In this document: piece by piece, positions 1-4,964 of the stretch
How positions within the stretch are numbered: position 1 is the first letter of the stretch
Layout: each line of letters starts with the position of its first letter
NCBI GenBank assembly: GCA_040235495.1
Contig: JBECKV010000033.1
Location: 1-6,237, forward strand
Length of the DNA: 6,237 nucleotides
Reading direction: 5' to 3'
Source of the DNA: HB2-32-21 sp040235495
Lineage (GTDB): Bacteria; Pseudomonadota; Gammaproteobacteria; Pseudomonadales; Porticoccaceae
Program-made: the position numbers and the translations under genes
Notes under the pieces: generated by a model
What the model saw: the letters and a program-made list of their open reading frames with translations, nothing else
Databases searched by the model: none
Told to the model about the DNA's origin: nothing

Positions 1-675
1 CTCGCGTAGCGAGAGGTTGGGAATAATGTCCTCTCCGGAATACTGCAAAGTGTACTCATAGGTACGCGTCTCCAGATTAAGTCGTCTCTTCTGCAACCGA
101 ACAGGCACCAGGAACAAAGGAGCAACACGGGCGCTGCCGCTACTTATACTGTCGTACCACTCAAGAAAACCAAACCCTAGATAAAGGATGTTCGCACCCA
201 TTTCTTGGATGGCCAACTCAGCCTTTGTCAGAAGGTTCTTGAGGCACGCCTCCATTTCGTAGGGATACAGCAGAGTTTGAATAGCCGTATCCGAATGTTT
301 CCCAGAATCGTCACAAAGTGAATGTTCAGGCACCTCATAGTTCGTCTCAAAGCCTAAGTACTGGGCCCACTCCTTCGCCGTGGGATGAGGCTTCAACTGG
401 ACGAGATTCTGTTTTTCTTCATCAAAAGTAAGATATCCCGAAGCAATGAGCTCGTCTTCCCTCGGCTCAGGAACTGCCTCAAAGCGCATCTCGGTATCTG
501 CCAGCAACGTCTCGACAAGCTGGTTAGGCAACTCATCAATCACTCGCAAGCTACCGCCCTTGGTATGGCGGAAATTGATCAGGCGATTACGGGCCGTGAG
601 GTCCAGCAAGCGCACACGCAGGTTTTGAAGTGCTTTTAGAGCTTGAGATTGCTGTGAACTTGGTTCGTTATCCAT
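1..675 (-). CDS. DUF4011-domain protein, N-terminal part (probable SF1 helicase, possible defence gene); truncated by window edge
   Basis: Reading leftward from an ATG at 673-675, 225 codons stay open to the window edge, so the C-terminus is missing. Residues 19-37 (LRVRLLDLTARNRLINFRH) are the typical opening of DUF4011 proteins. The later hallmarks also appear in order: LYLGFGFLEW at about 164-173, then APLFLVPVRL at 185-194, then a segment ending EDIIPNLSLRE at the edge. In known members this N-terminal region is followed by a superfamily 1 (Upf1/Dna2-like) helicase and often DUF3320 or a Vsr-like nuclease; none of that is in view. Some such proteins are single-gene anti-phage systems (DUF4011-helicase-Vsr, I believe named Hhe). 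An AAGGA Shine-Dalgarno at 680-684, 4 nt from the ATG, supports the start. G+C is near 50%, lower than the exporter operon at the other end, which suggests horizontal transfer. Family confidence is high; the defence role is inference. Confidence 0.85.
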   Translation of the reverse strand, partial: MDNEPSSQQSQALKALQNLRVRLLDLTARNRLINFRHTKGGSLRVIDELPNQLVETLLADTEMRFEAVPEPREDELIASGYLTFDEEKQNLVQLKPHPTAKEWAQYLGFETNYEVPEHSLCDDSGKHSDTAIQTLLYPYEMEACLKNLLTKAELAIQEMGANILYLGFGFLEWYDSISSGSARVAPLFLVPVRLQKRRLNLETRTYEYTLQYSGEDIIPNLSLRE

Positions 676-725
676 GGAGTCCTTACATGCCTAGTAGTTG
701 GATACACACCCAAATATCCAATAAG

Positions 726-753
726 ATACTATAGGCAAATTTGCCGGACTTAA
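726..753 (-). promoter_or_regulatory. Candidate promoter of the DUF4011 gene
   Basis: On the minus strand TTAAGT (748-753) and TAGTAT (726-731) are separated by 16 bp. They match the sigma-70 consensus at 3/6 and 4/6, and the segment is the most AT-rich in the window. It would give a leader of about 45 nt. The spacer contains a perfect 12-bp palindrome. The call rests on element matches only. Confidence 0.35.
734..745. promoter_or_regulatory. 12-bp perfect palindrome GGCAAATTTGCC, possible operator
   Basis: The sequence is fully self-complementary and sits inside the spacer of the candidate DUF4011 promoter, the position from which a dimeric repressor would block RNA polymerase. No regulator gene is visible in the window. 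The binding role is inference; the symmetry is seen directly. Confidence 0.4.
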
Positions 754-772
754 CAGAAACATCCTATATTTC

Positions 773-940
773 ATGGGCTTGCCTGATTTCCCCGTTGACT
801 GCCAACACTATCACGGATGCCCGCTTTGTCATGTTCAATTTCAAAAAGCGCTAGCAGGGCTAAAGGTGGCTGAAGTACTGATAATATTCAATCCGGCACA
901 CGTTGGAACATATAAATTCCCTTGCCAAACAACCCGCTAG
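773..940 (+). pseudogene. Short ORF resembling a decayed TusA/SirA-family sulfur carrier
   Basis: An ATG at 773 opens 55 codons to a TAG at 938-940. The translation carries VDCQHYHGCPL followed by QKALAGLKVAEVL. This resembles the TusA pattern (Asp, Gly, the active Cys-Pro, then AL..L...E.L, Pro, Val, Cys, Thr). Cys-Pro to KALAGL and then EVL keep the family spacing, and a later Val-to-Cys-to-Thr spacing also fits. Against an active gene: the second Pro of CPxP is Cys, the Gly of GExL is Ala, one residue is inserted before Cys-Pro, about two are lost before the DP-like site, the C-terminal strand is absent, and no Shine-Dalgarno precedes the ATG. A relic or frameshifted remnant is the best reading; chance resemblance is possible because the evidence is alignment by eye only. 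Confidence 0.3.
887..916 (+). promoter_or_regulatory. Candidate promoter upstream of the MaoC-like gene
   Basis: TTCAAT (887-892) and TATAAA (911-916) are spaced by 18 bp. The -10 matches well (5/6) and the -35 poorly (3/6). Transcription would start about 165 nt before the MaoC ATG, giving a long leader that runs through the end of the TusA-like relic. It may instead be the promoter once used by neighbouring, now lost, sequence. Confidence 0.3.
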
Positions 941-1086
941 CGTGCCTGCGCCAATATCACGCCGGTAGCTGGACAGACAAGTGCAAGGATGCCACCCACA
1001 GCCTTTGTTTGCACCCTCCCGGCTTTTGCGTCAACATCCCCGACCGAATTATTCAGGCCATTTGGCAAAACAGTTCGGAGATCAAG

Positions 1087-1548
1087 ATGAAAAAAATCGG
1101 TTGCGGCTTCTACTGGCAGGACGTGCAGGTCGGGGAAAAATACGAGACCTGGGGCAGAACCGTGCTCGAGGCCGATATCGCCAGTTTTATCAACCTGGTC
1201 GGCCTGCACGAGGTGGTATTTTCCGACCGGGAGTTCCTTAAAACCAAGTCGGTGATCAAGGAGCCATTCGCTCCCGGCGCCCTGGTCTACAGCTTTGCCG
1301 AAGGCCTGCTCCTGCCCACCATGCAGGGCACCGGCATGGCCTTTTTGAACATGGAGCTGGATATGAAGCGTCCCTGTTTTGCCGGTGACACCATCCATGT
1401 GGAGTTTGAAATCAAGGAAGTGCGCAAAACCAGCAAGGGTAACCGGGGCCTGGTGCGCACCTTTAACGATGTCAAAAACCAGAACGGCGAGACCATCCTC
1501 ACCTATAACCCCCTGCGCATGCTCAAGGGCCGCCCGGAAGAGGACTGA
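1087..1548 (+). CDS. MaoC-like hot-dog acyl dehydratase family protein
   Basis: This is a 153-residue single hot-dog domain protein of normal length for the MaoC / (R)-specific enoyl-CoA hydratase family. Family marks are the opening DVQVGEKYETWGRTVLEADI (residues 12-31), FINLVGL (34-40), APGALVYSF (62-70) and the strand PCFAGDTIHVEFEI (96-109). Active hydratases carry TGDxNPxHxD; here the equivalent stretch is VGLHEVVFSD (38-47), so the catalytic Asp becomes Leu and the His becomes Phe. G39 and D47 remain. Hydration of enoyl-CoA by the usual mechanism is therefore doubtful; it may belong to a divergent acyl-thioester-binding subgroup. The ATG at 1087 is chosen over a TTG 55 codons upstream because GGAG (1077-1080) sits 6 nt before it and homology begins there. 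It stands alone and converges with the GST gene. Confidence 0.82.
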   Translation: MKKIGCGFYWQDVQVGEKYETWGRTVLEADIASFINLVGLHEVVFSDREFLKTKSVIKEPFAPGALVYSFAEGLLLPTMQGTGMAFLNMELDMKRPCFAGDTIHVEFEIKEVRKTSKGNRGLVRTFNDVKNQNGETILTYNPLRMLKGRPEED

Positions 1549-1556
1549 GCCTCCAG

Positions 1557-1586
1557 CCGGGCACGGCCCCGGACTTTTCAGTTTTT
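1557..1586 (+). terminator. Probable rho-independent terminator after the MaoC-like gene
   Basis: CCGGG (1557-1561) pairs with CCCGG (1568-1572) around a 6-nt loop, followed by ACTTTTCAGTTTTT. The stem is short and the T-tract is interrupted, so efficiency is uncertain. It begins 8 nt after the MaoC stop and its T-tract overlaps the stop codon of the convergent GST gene. Confidence 0.5.
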
Positions 1587-2247
1587 AACCGGCGTTGGCC
1601 AGCATTTTGCCAACCATTTTCTGCGCCCTTTCAATGGTGGGAGCGAACACCTCACTGGCAAAGTGAAAGTCGGTGTAGCGGGCCAGGTTCGGCCAACGTT
1701 GGGCGTCGGCCCGCTCATCACCCAGTGAGGCATTGATCAGCTGGGTCACGATGGCGATATCAGCAAGGGTCAGGCGACCATCCACCAGGTAGTTATGATC
1801 ACCAATCATACTGTCCAGGTAGTCATACAGTGGCGGTGCTTTTTCAGCGATCAGGGCGGCGACCTCGGCTTCGTCATAGGGCGTACCCATGGAGCGATAG
1901 ATAACCCGGTGGCGGAAAGCAGCGAAGGTAATCGCCGGCGCCAGCTCGGTATCGCCGATTTTTTCATACCAGGCCACTCTTGCTCTCAGTAGTGGCGATG
2001 TTGGAATAAGTTCTGGCTCGGGATGCAGATCCTCCAGATATTGGCAGATCACCGAAGAATCGCAGATATAGTCATCCCCGTGTTTGAGCACCGGAATTCG
2101 CTTCAGCGGATTTATTTTTTCGTAACCCTCGGGCAAGGCAAACGGGGAAACCGGCTCCATGTCATAGTCGAGGCCTTTCAGTTGCATGGTGAGGTGTACT
2201 TTGCGAACAAAAGGCGAGAGCGGCGCGCCGATAACAGTGTAGGACAT
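1585..2247 (-). CDS. Glutathione S-transferase family protein
   Basis: This 220-residue cytosolic GST has the usual two domains. The N-terminal thioredoxin-like part has SPFVRK (11-16), where Ser11 is the likely thiol-activating residue, IPVL with cis-Pro52, and CDSSVICQYLE (62-72), whose Asp63-Ser64 normally holds the gamma-glutamyl group of glutathione. The helical C-terminal part has LVDGRLTLADIAIV (154-167), the N-capping box conserved in GSTs. The likely reaction is conjugation of glutathione to an electrophile, or a related isomerase or reductase activity; the substrate cannot be read from sequence. The ATG at 2245-2247 is preceded by a purine-rich TGGGGG about 6 nt away. It lies 155 bp downstream of the LON-domain gene on the same strand, with a hairpin between them, so it is probably transcribed separately. 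Confidence 0.9.
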   Translation of the reverse strand: MSYTVIGAPLSPFVRKVHLTMQLKGLDYDMEPVSPFALPEGYEKINPLKRIPVLKHGDDYICDSSVICQYLEDLHPEPELIPTSPLLRARVAWYEKIGDTELAPAITFAAFRHRVIYRSMGTPYDEAEVAALIAEKAPPLYDYLDSMIGDHNYLVDGRLTLADIAIVTQLINASLGDERADAQRWPNLARYTDFHFASEVFAPTIERAQKMVGKMLANAG

Positions 2248-2272
2248 GATGGACCCCCAGGGTTGTTATTGA

Positions 2273-2278
2273 TTTATA
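2273..2278 (-). promoter_or_regulatory. Candidate -10 element for the GST gene
   Basis: TATAAA on the minus strand lies about 25 nt before the GST ATG and matches the sigma-70 -10 consensus at 5/6. The hexamer 17 bp upstream (AACTCG) is a poor -35, so either an activator helps or the match is fortuitous. A start just downstream would leave a short leader containing only the ribosome binding site. Confidence 0.25.
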
Positions 2279-2339
2279 GAAACGGAGATATTGACCGAGT
2301 TCCCTCTACGGGGCAATCCGGTGTGCGTGGCGCCGGCAA

Positions 2340-2358
2340 CCAGCGCCATGGCGGCTGG
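2340..2358. repeat. Strong 19-bp imperfect palindrome / hairpin between LON-domain and GST genes
   Basis: CCAGC (2340-2344) pairs with GCTGG (2354-2358) around the self-complementary GCCATGGC (2345-2352), leaving one unpaired G at 2353. It lies 45 nt past the LON-domain stop and about 90 nt before the GST start. There is no T-tract on either side, so it is not a classical intrinsic terminator. A second looser inverted repeat, CGGCCA (2367-2372) with TGGCCG (2396-2401), lies between it and the LON stop. It could stabilise the upstream transcript's 3' end or act as an operator for the GST promoter. Confidence 0.45.
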
Positions 2359-2402
2359 AACAGTAACGGCCAAATACCATCAACGGCTTTATGCGTGGCC
2401 GG

Positions 2403-2993
2403 CTATTTCTGACCCCGCATACGCATTTCCACCACCCATTTTTTCACCTCCAGCAAACGGGCATCCACATCATCCATGGCCAGCAGGGACATTTTCAGCT
2501 CCCCCTGCACCGGCAACACACCCGCCAGGCACCAGGCCACCTTGGCCCGGGTGATGTCCTTGAGAAACACCTCGGGGCCGACGCCCATGTGCTTGGCGAG
2601 GCTTTCGAGCATATCGATCAGGTCATCCTCGGCAAAGGTGATGTGATCTTCCGGGTCCGGGTCATAAATCTCCACATCGGCAAGCATCAGGCCGTCTTCC
2701 TCGACGCGAGTGTCGAGAACCTGTAGACGCTGATCGCCGCCAATGGTCACGCTAAACAGCCCGTTGGGTAGCTGATCGAAATCCTTAATGGTTACCAGGG
2801 TGCCCCAGTTAAAGATCTCAGGCGTAGCACCGGCTTCGCTACCCTTAATGATCGGCACCACCCCGAAAGGTTTACTTTCGGCCATACACTCACGCACCAG
2901 GCGCAGGTAGCGTTGTTCAAAAACCTGCAAGCGCGTGGCGATCGTCGGATACAACACAACCTGCAGGGGAAACAGCGCGATTTCGCTTATCAT
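2403..2993 (-). CDS. Stand-alone LON substrate-binding (PUA-like) domain protein
   Basis: The 196-residue product matches the N-terminal domain of Lon protease without its AAA+ or peptidase parts. The start EIALFPLQVVLYP (4-16), then LQVFEQRYLRLVREC (22-36), then FGVVPI (43-48) is the standard order for the family. GTLVTIKDFDQLPNGLFSVTIGG (64-86) supplies the middle beta strands. A helical tail (about 122-192) corresponds to the segment after the PUA-like fold. No ATPase or Ser-Lys protease motif is present, and the length is usual for the family. Function is not settled; substrate recruitment or protein quality control is the common guess. The ATG at 2991-2993 follows GGGA at 3000-3003 with 6 nt spacing. 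It is divergent from the MAPEG gene across 170 bp and upstream of the GST on the same strand. Confidence 0.9.
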   Translation of the reverse strand: MISEIALFPLQVVLYPTIATRLQVFEQRYLRLVRECMAESKPFGVVPIIKGSEAGATPEIFNWGTLVTIKDFDQLPNGLFSVTIGGDQRLQVLDTRVEEDGLMLADVEIYDPDPEDHITFAEDDLIDMLESLAKHMGVGPEVFLKDITRAKVAWCLAGVLPVQGELKMSLLAMDDVDARLLEVKKWVVEMRMRGQK

Positions 2994-3119
2994 AATTTAT
3001 CCCGTCTCTAATTCACAAAGCGCTCGCTCGCAAGTGCTGAGCCCATGGGCCTCACAATCAAACTGTACATTAACATACGGATAAACTAGGCTCGCTGGGC
3101 TGGTCTAAATCAAGCCAAC

Positions 3120-3125
3120 CATAAT
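3120..3125 (+). promoter_or_regulatory. Candidate -10 element for the MAPEG gene
   Basis: CATAAT matches the -10 consensus at 5/6 and would start transcription about 30 nt before the MAPEG ATG. No good -35 is found at 16-18 bp upstream. The same 170-bp divergent spacer must also drive the LON-domain gene leftward; no clear promoter was found for that direction. A 10-bp palindrome GCCCATGGGC at 3041-3050 lies in the spacer and could be a shared operator. Confidence 0.25.
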
Positions 3126-3163
3126 GCCAGCAGACACTTCCCTCGTTTACTCGGAGAATAACA

Positions 3164-3589
3164 ATGAACGAAACCCTGGAAATGAGTACTGCCCTGATCG
3201 CCCTGGCGGGCTTCGCCGGCTGGACGCTTTTGCTGGTGCTGACAGCTGTCAGCTCGCGCGTGGTCGCCATCATGCGCGGCTCGGATATCCCCCTCAACAA
3301 ATTCGCCCCCGGCGGAGAGGATGTGCCCGGCTTTGGCCAGCGGGTAACCCGCGCCCATCTCAACTGCGTCGAGAACCTGCCGGTGTTTGCCGCCGTGGTC
3401 GCCGCGGCAGGTTTGTCCGGTCAGTTTGCCGTGATGGAGAGTACGGTGATGTTTATCCTCTACGCTCGCATCCTGCAATCGACGGTGCACATGATTTCCG
3501 GCTCCCTGGCCGCTACCTTGATTCGGGGCACCCTGTTTGCGGTGCAGACCGTGCTGATGTTGTACTACGTCATAAAAATGCTGTTCTGA
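3164..3589 (+). CDS. MAPEG family integral membrane protein
   Basis: The 141-residue hydrophobic protein has the family's four-helix layout: segments at about 8-36, 71-88, 92-112 and 117-140. The family signature is RAHLNCVENLPVF (63-75), where Arg63, Asn67 and Glu70 occupy the positions that normally contact glutathione or the neighbouring subunit. A further Arg102 in YARILQSTVHMI (100-111) fits the conserved inter-helix pattern. MAPEG proteins are trimeric inner-membrane proteins, and several conjugate or reduce lipid electrophiles with glutathione; bacterial members of this short type are mostly uncharacterised. The ATG at 3164 is set by GGAG at 3153-3156, spaced 7 nt. It appears monocistronic. 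A soluble GST is encoded less than 1 kb away on the other strand, but the two are not co-transcribed. Confidence 0.88.
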   Translation: MNETLEMSTALIALAGFAGWTLLLVLTAVSSRVVAIMRGSDIPLNKFAPGGEDVPGFGQRVTRAHLNCVENLPVFAAVVAAAGLSGQFAVMESTVMFILYARILQSTVHMISGSLAATLIRGTLFAVQTVLMLYYVIKMLF

Positions 3590-3600
3590 TCGACGCGAAA

Positions 3601-3617
3601 CTCCCCAGGCCAGGGAG
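3601..3617 (+). other. Hairpin after the MAPEG gene that would mask a downstream Shine-Dalgarno
   Basis: CTCCC (3601-3605) pairs with GGGAG (3613-3617) around a 7-nt loop, beginning 11 nt after the MAPEG stop. No T-tract follows, so it is a poor intrinsic terminator. The right arm is part of the AGGGAGGG that serves as Shine-Dalgarno for the 34-codon ORF at 3627, so folding would occlude that site. Confidence 0.35.
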
Positions 3618-3626
3618 GGTTCGTCG

Positions 3627-3731
3627 ATGCTGAATCCGCTGCGCTATCACATCACGGCGCTTTCCATGGGCGATGGCTTTCCATGGGCGACGGCTTTCCA
3701 CATCGATTGGTTTTCCATTGATCTGGGTTGA
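3627..3731 (+). CDS. Possible 34-codon leader ORF upstream of the exporter operon
   Basis: ATG at 3627 to TGA at 3729-3731 encodes a 34-residue peptide (starting MLNPLRYHITALSMG, ending DWFSIDLG) with no family resemblance. GGAGG at 3614-3618, 8 nt before the ATG, is a good Shine-Dalgarno. Most of the ORF is made of the 17-bp tandem repeat, whose length is not a multiple of three, so the peptide is not itself repetitive. It ends 66 nt before the exporter GTG start. Short leader peptides control some antibiotic exporter and macrolide resistance genes by ribosome stalling; that role here is speculation. A chance ORF is a real alternative, and the best candidate promoter lies downstream of it, so it would have to be read from further upstream. 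Confidence 0.25.
   Translation: MLNPLRYHITALSMGDGFPWATAFHIDWFSIDLG
3660..3727 (+). repeat. Degenerate 17-bp tandem repeat, four copies
   Basis: Units begin at 3660, 3677, 3694 and 3711. The first two (CTTTCCATGGGCGATGG and the same with GACGG) agree at 16/17 positions. The third and fourth keep the TTTCCA core and the final GG but match at about 10/17. It occupies the region just upstream of the candidate exporter promoter. The array may be replication slippage or a set of direct-repeat binding sites. Confidence 0.65.
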
Positions 3732-3734
3732 TTG

Positions 3735-3763
3735 TTTCCGGCGCCGAAAACAGGTCTTATAAA
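3735..3763 (+). promoter_or_regulatory. Candidate promoter of the exporter operon
   Basis: TATAAA at 3758-3763 is a strong -10. The element 17 bp upstream is TTTCCG (3735-3740), a 3/6 match to -35. The inverted repeat CGGCGCCG flanked by TTT and AAA falls across the -35 and early spacer, a plausible operator position. Transcription would begin near 3770, about 28 nt before the GTG start. Confidence 0.4.
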
Positions 3764-3785
3764 CACAGAAACCATCAAGACCAAC

Positions 3786-3792
3786 AAGGAGG
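3786..3792 (+). promoter_or_regulatory. Near-perfect Shine-Dalgarno AAGGAGG fixing the GTG start of the adaptor
   Basis: AAGGAGG lies 5 nt before GTG at 3798. It decides the start in favour of this GTG over an in-frame TTG at 3732, because the residues that follow begin directly with a positively charged Arg-Lys and a hydrophobic anchor, as expected for an adaptor protein. Confidence 0.8.
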
Positions 3793-3797
3793 CGACT

Positions 3798-4964
3798 GTG
3801 CGTAAAACAGCAGCTTTCATTCTGGCGGTCTGCCTGATTGTTGCTGGCTACTGGTACCTGAGCCGGGAACAACCGGTTCAGGTCTACCTCGCCACTGTCG
3901 ATCGAGGCGCGGTGGAAGCCACCGTCGCCAATACCCGGGCCGGCACTATTAAAGCCTGCCAGCGCTCTCGAATCTCCATGCCGGTTGGCGGACAGGTGGC
4001 CGAACTCCTGGTGGATGAAGGCGACGAAGTGGCCGCTGGGCAAACACTGATCCGGCTCTGGAACGAAGATCAGGCCGCACGGGTCGCCGAAGCCAAAGCC
4101 CGACTGGCCGAACAAAAAGCTGCCGCCAGGGAGAGCTGCGACCGGGCCGCCCACGATGACCGTGAGCTGGATCGGCAGCGGGGTCTGGCCGCGAAGAAAC
4201 TGATATCGGACGAAAAGCTGGATGCCACCGAGACCCAGGCCCGGATGTCCGCCGCCGCCTGTGCGCGCGGCCGGGCCGGAATTACCACCGCCGAATCCTC
4301 GCTGGCACTGCAATCGGCCCTCTACCAGAAAACCCTGCTCAAAGCGCCTTTCGCCGGCGTGGTCGCCGAGATCAACGGCGAGGTAGGCGAGTACATCACG
4401 CCCTCGCCACCCGGCGTTGCCACGCCCCCGGCAGTGGACCTGATCGGCGATGGCTGCCTCTATGTGTCGGCGCCCATCGACGAGGTTGACGCCGCCGCCG
4501 TGCGCCTGGAGATGCCCGCCAAAATCACTCTGGACGCTTTTCGCGGACGGGTCTTCGAGGGCCGGGTAATACGCATCGCGCCTTATGTAAAGGAATTCGA
4601 GAAGCAGGCGCGCACGGTGGATATCGACGTCCGCTTTGACCGGGTTCCCGAAGATGTGCAACTGCTGGTGGGTTATAGCGCCGACATTGAAATTGTTCTG
4701 GACCGCCACGACGATGTGCTCAGGGTGCCCAGCGAAGTCGTCCTCGATGGCGACAAGGTGCTGCGCTACCGGGCTGATAGCGAGCGCCTGGAGCAAACGG
4801 TGATCGCAACGGGCCTGAGCAACTGGACCTATACCGAAATTACCGGCGGGCTCGACTCAGGCGACACGGTATTGCGTTCACTGGACACCGAAGGCGCGGT
4901 CGATGGGGCCCTGGTTGAGCCTTTTGAAACCCAGGCTGACACCGCCGAATTCGACCACCCATGA
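3798..4964 (+). CDS. HlyD/MacA-type periplasmic adaptor subunit of an ABC exporter
   Basis: The 388-residue protein starts with a signal-anchor (RKTAAFILAVCLIVAGYWYL, 2-21), then the periplasmic adaptor layout. The first lipoyl half is about 44-88 (MPVGGQVAELLVDEGDEVAAG at 61-81). A charged alpha-helical hairpin spans 90-172, with its turn near LISDEKLD (135-142). The second lipoyl half is KAPFAGVVAEINGEVGEYI (182-200). Next comes a beta-barrel, with YVSAPIDEVDA (222-232) and GRVIRIAP, and a membrane-proximal domain to about 375. It should bridge the inner-membrane ABC transporter to an outer membrane channel. Besides Cys12 in the anchor, four Cys (54, 114, 155, 220) face the oxidising periplasm; 114 and 155 lie about equally far from the hairpin turn on opposite helices. 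It overlaps the ATPase gene by 4 bp (ATGA), indicating coupled translation. It is MacA-like, but the substrate is unknown. Confidence 0.9.
   Translation: MRKTAAFILAVCLIVAGYWYLSREQPVQVYLATVDRGAVEATVANTRAGTIKACQRSRISMPVGGQVAELLVDEGDEVAAGQTLIRLWNEDQAARVAEAKARLAEQKAAARESCDRAAHDDRELDRQRGLAAKKLISDEKLDATETQARMSAAACARGRAGITTAESSLALQSALYQKTLLKAPFAGVVAEINGEVGEYITPSPPGVATPPAVDLIGDGCLYVSAPIDEVDAAAVRLEMPAKITLDAFRGRVFEGRVIRIAPYVKEFEKQARTVDIDVRFDRVPEDVQLLVGYSADIEIVLDRHDDVLRVPSEVVLDGDKVLRYRADSERLEQTVIATGLSNWTYTEITGGLDSGDTVLRSLDTEGAVDGALVEPFETQADTAEFDHP

Larger units (their letters stand above)
676..1086. other. 411-bp divergent intergenic region without a convincing intact gene
   Basis: This gap separates the minus-strand DUF4011 start from the plus-strand MaoC start. 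Its left part is AT-rich (about 35% G+C in 721-780 by hand count) and its right part approaches the composition of the rightward genes, so the compositional boundary falls here. It holds the DUF4011 promoter and palindrome, a TusA-like relic (773-940) and a candidate MaoC promoter (887-916). The MaoC frame stays open upstream to a TTG at 922, but that extension resembles no domain. The 7-mer CGCTAGC occurs twice (849-855 and within the palindrome CGCTAGCG at 935-942). No tRNA or insertion-sequence end was seen. Confidence 0.6.

Noticed and set aside
385..639. 84-codon plus-strand frame inside positions 1-675
   Set aside because: It lies opposite the DUF4011 coding frame, has no domain resemblance and no ribosome binding site.
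922..1086. N-terminal extension of the MaoC-like protein from a TTG at 922 (55 extra residues)
   Set aside because: The extension matches no hot-dog sequence, has no Shine-Dalgarno, and a good GGAG precedes the ATG at 1087 where homology begins.
937..1398. 153-codon minus-strand frame opposite the MaoC-like gene
   Set aside because: Shadow frame; the plus-strand MaoC-like protein is supported by family motifs and a Shine-Dalgarno.
2403..2993. Truncated Lon protease pseudogene
   Set aside because: The frame is intact with its own start, ribosome binding site and stop, and its length fits the known stand-alone LON-substrate-binding family.
3041..3050. GCCCATGGGC palindrome as a definite operator
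   Set aside because: Ten-base palindromes of G/C-rich sequence are common by chance and no promoter element can be fitted around it; it is only mentioned with the MAPEG promoter region.
3660..3727. CRISPR array
   Set aside because: The 17-bp units are directly contiguous without spacers and decay quickly, so this is a simple tandem repeat.
3732..3797. Longer adaptor protein starting at TTG 3732
   Set aside because: It would put 22 polar residues before the signal-anchor and overlap the candidate promoter; AAGGAGG at 3786-3792 points to GTG 3798.
3570..4796. 408-codon minus-strand open frame antisense to the adaptor gene
   Set aside because: It is the reverse shadow of a high-G+C gene: its composition is odd, it has no recognisable domain, and the plus-strand frame is a clear HlyD-family protein.
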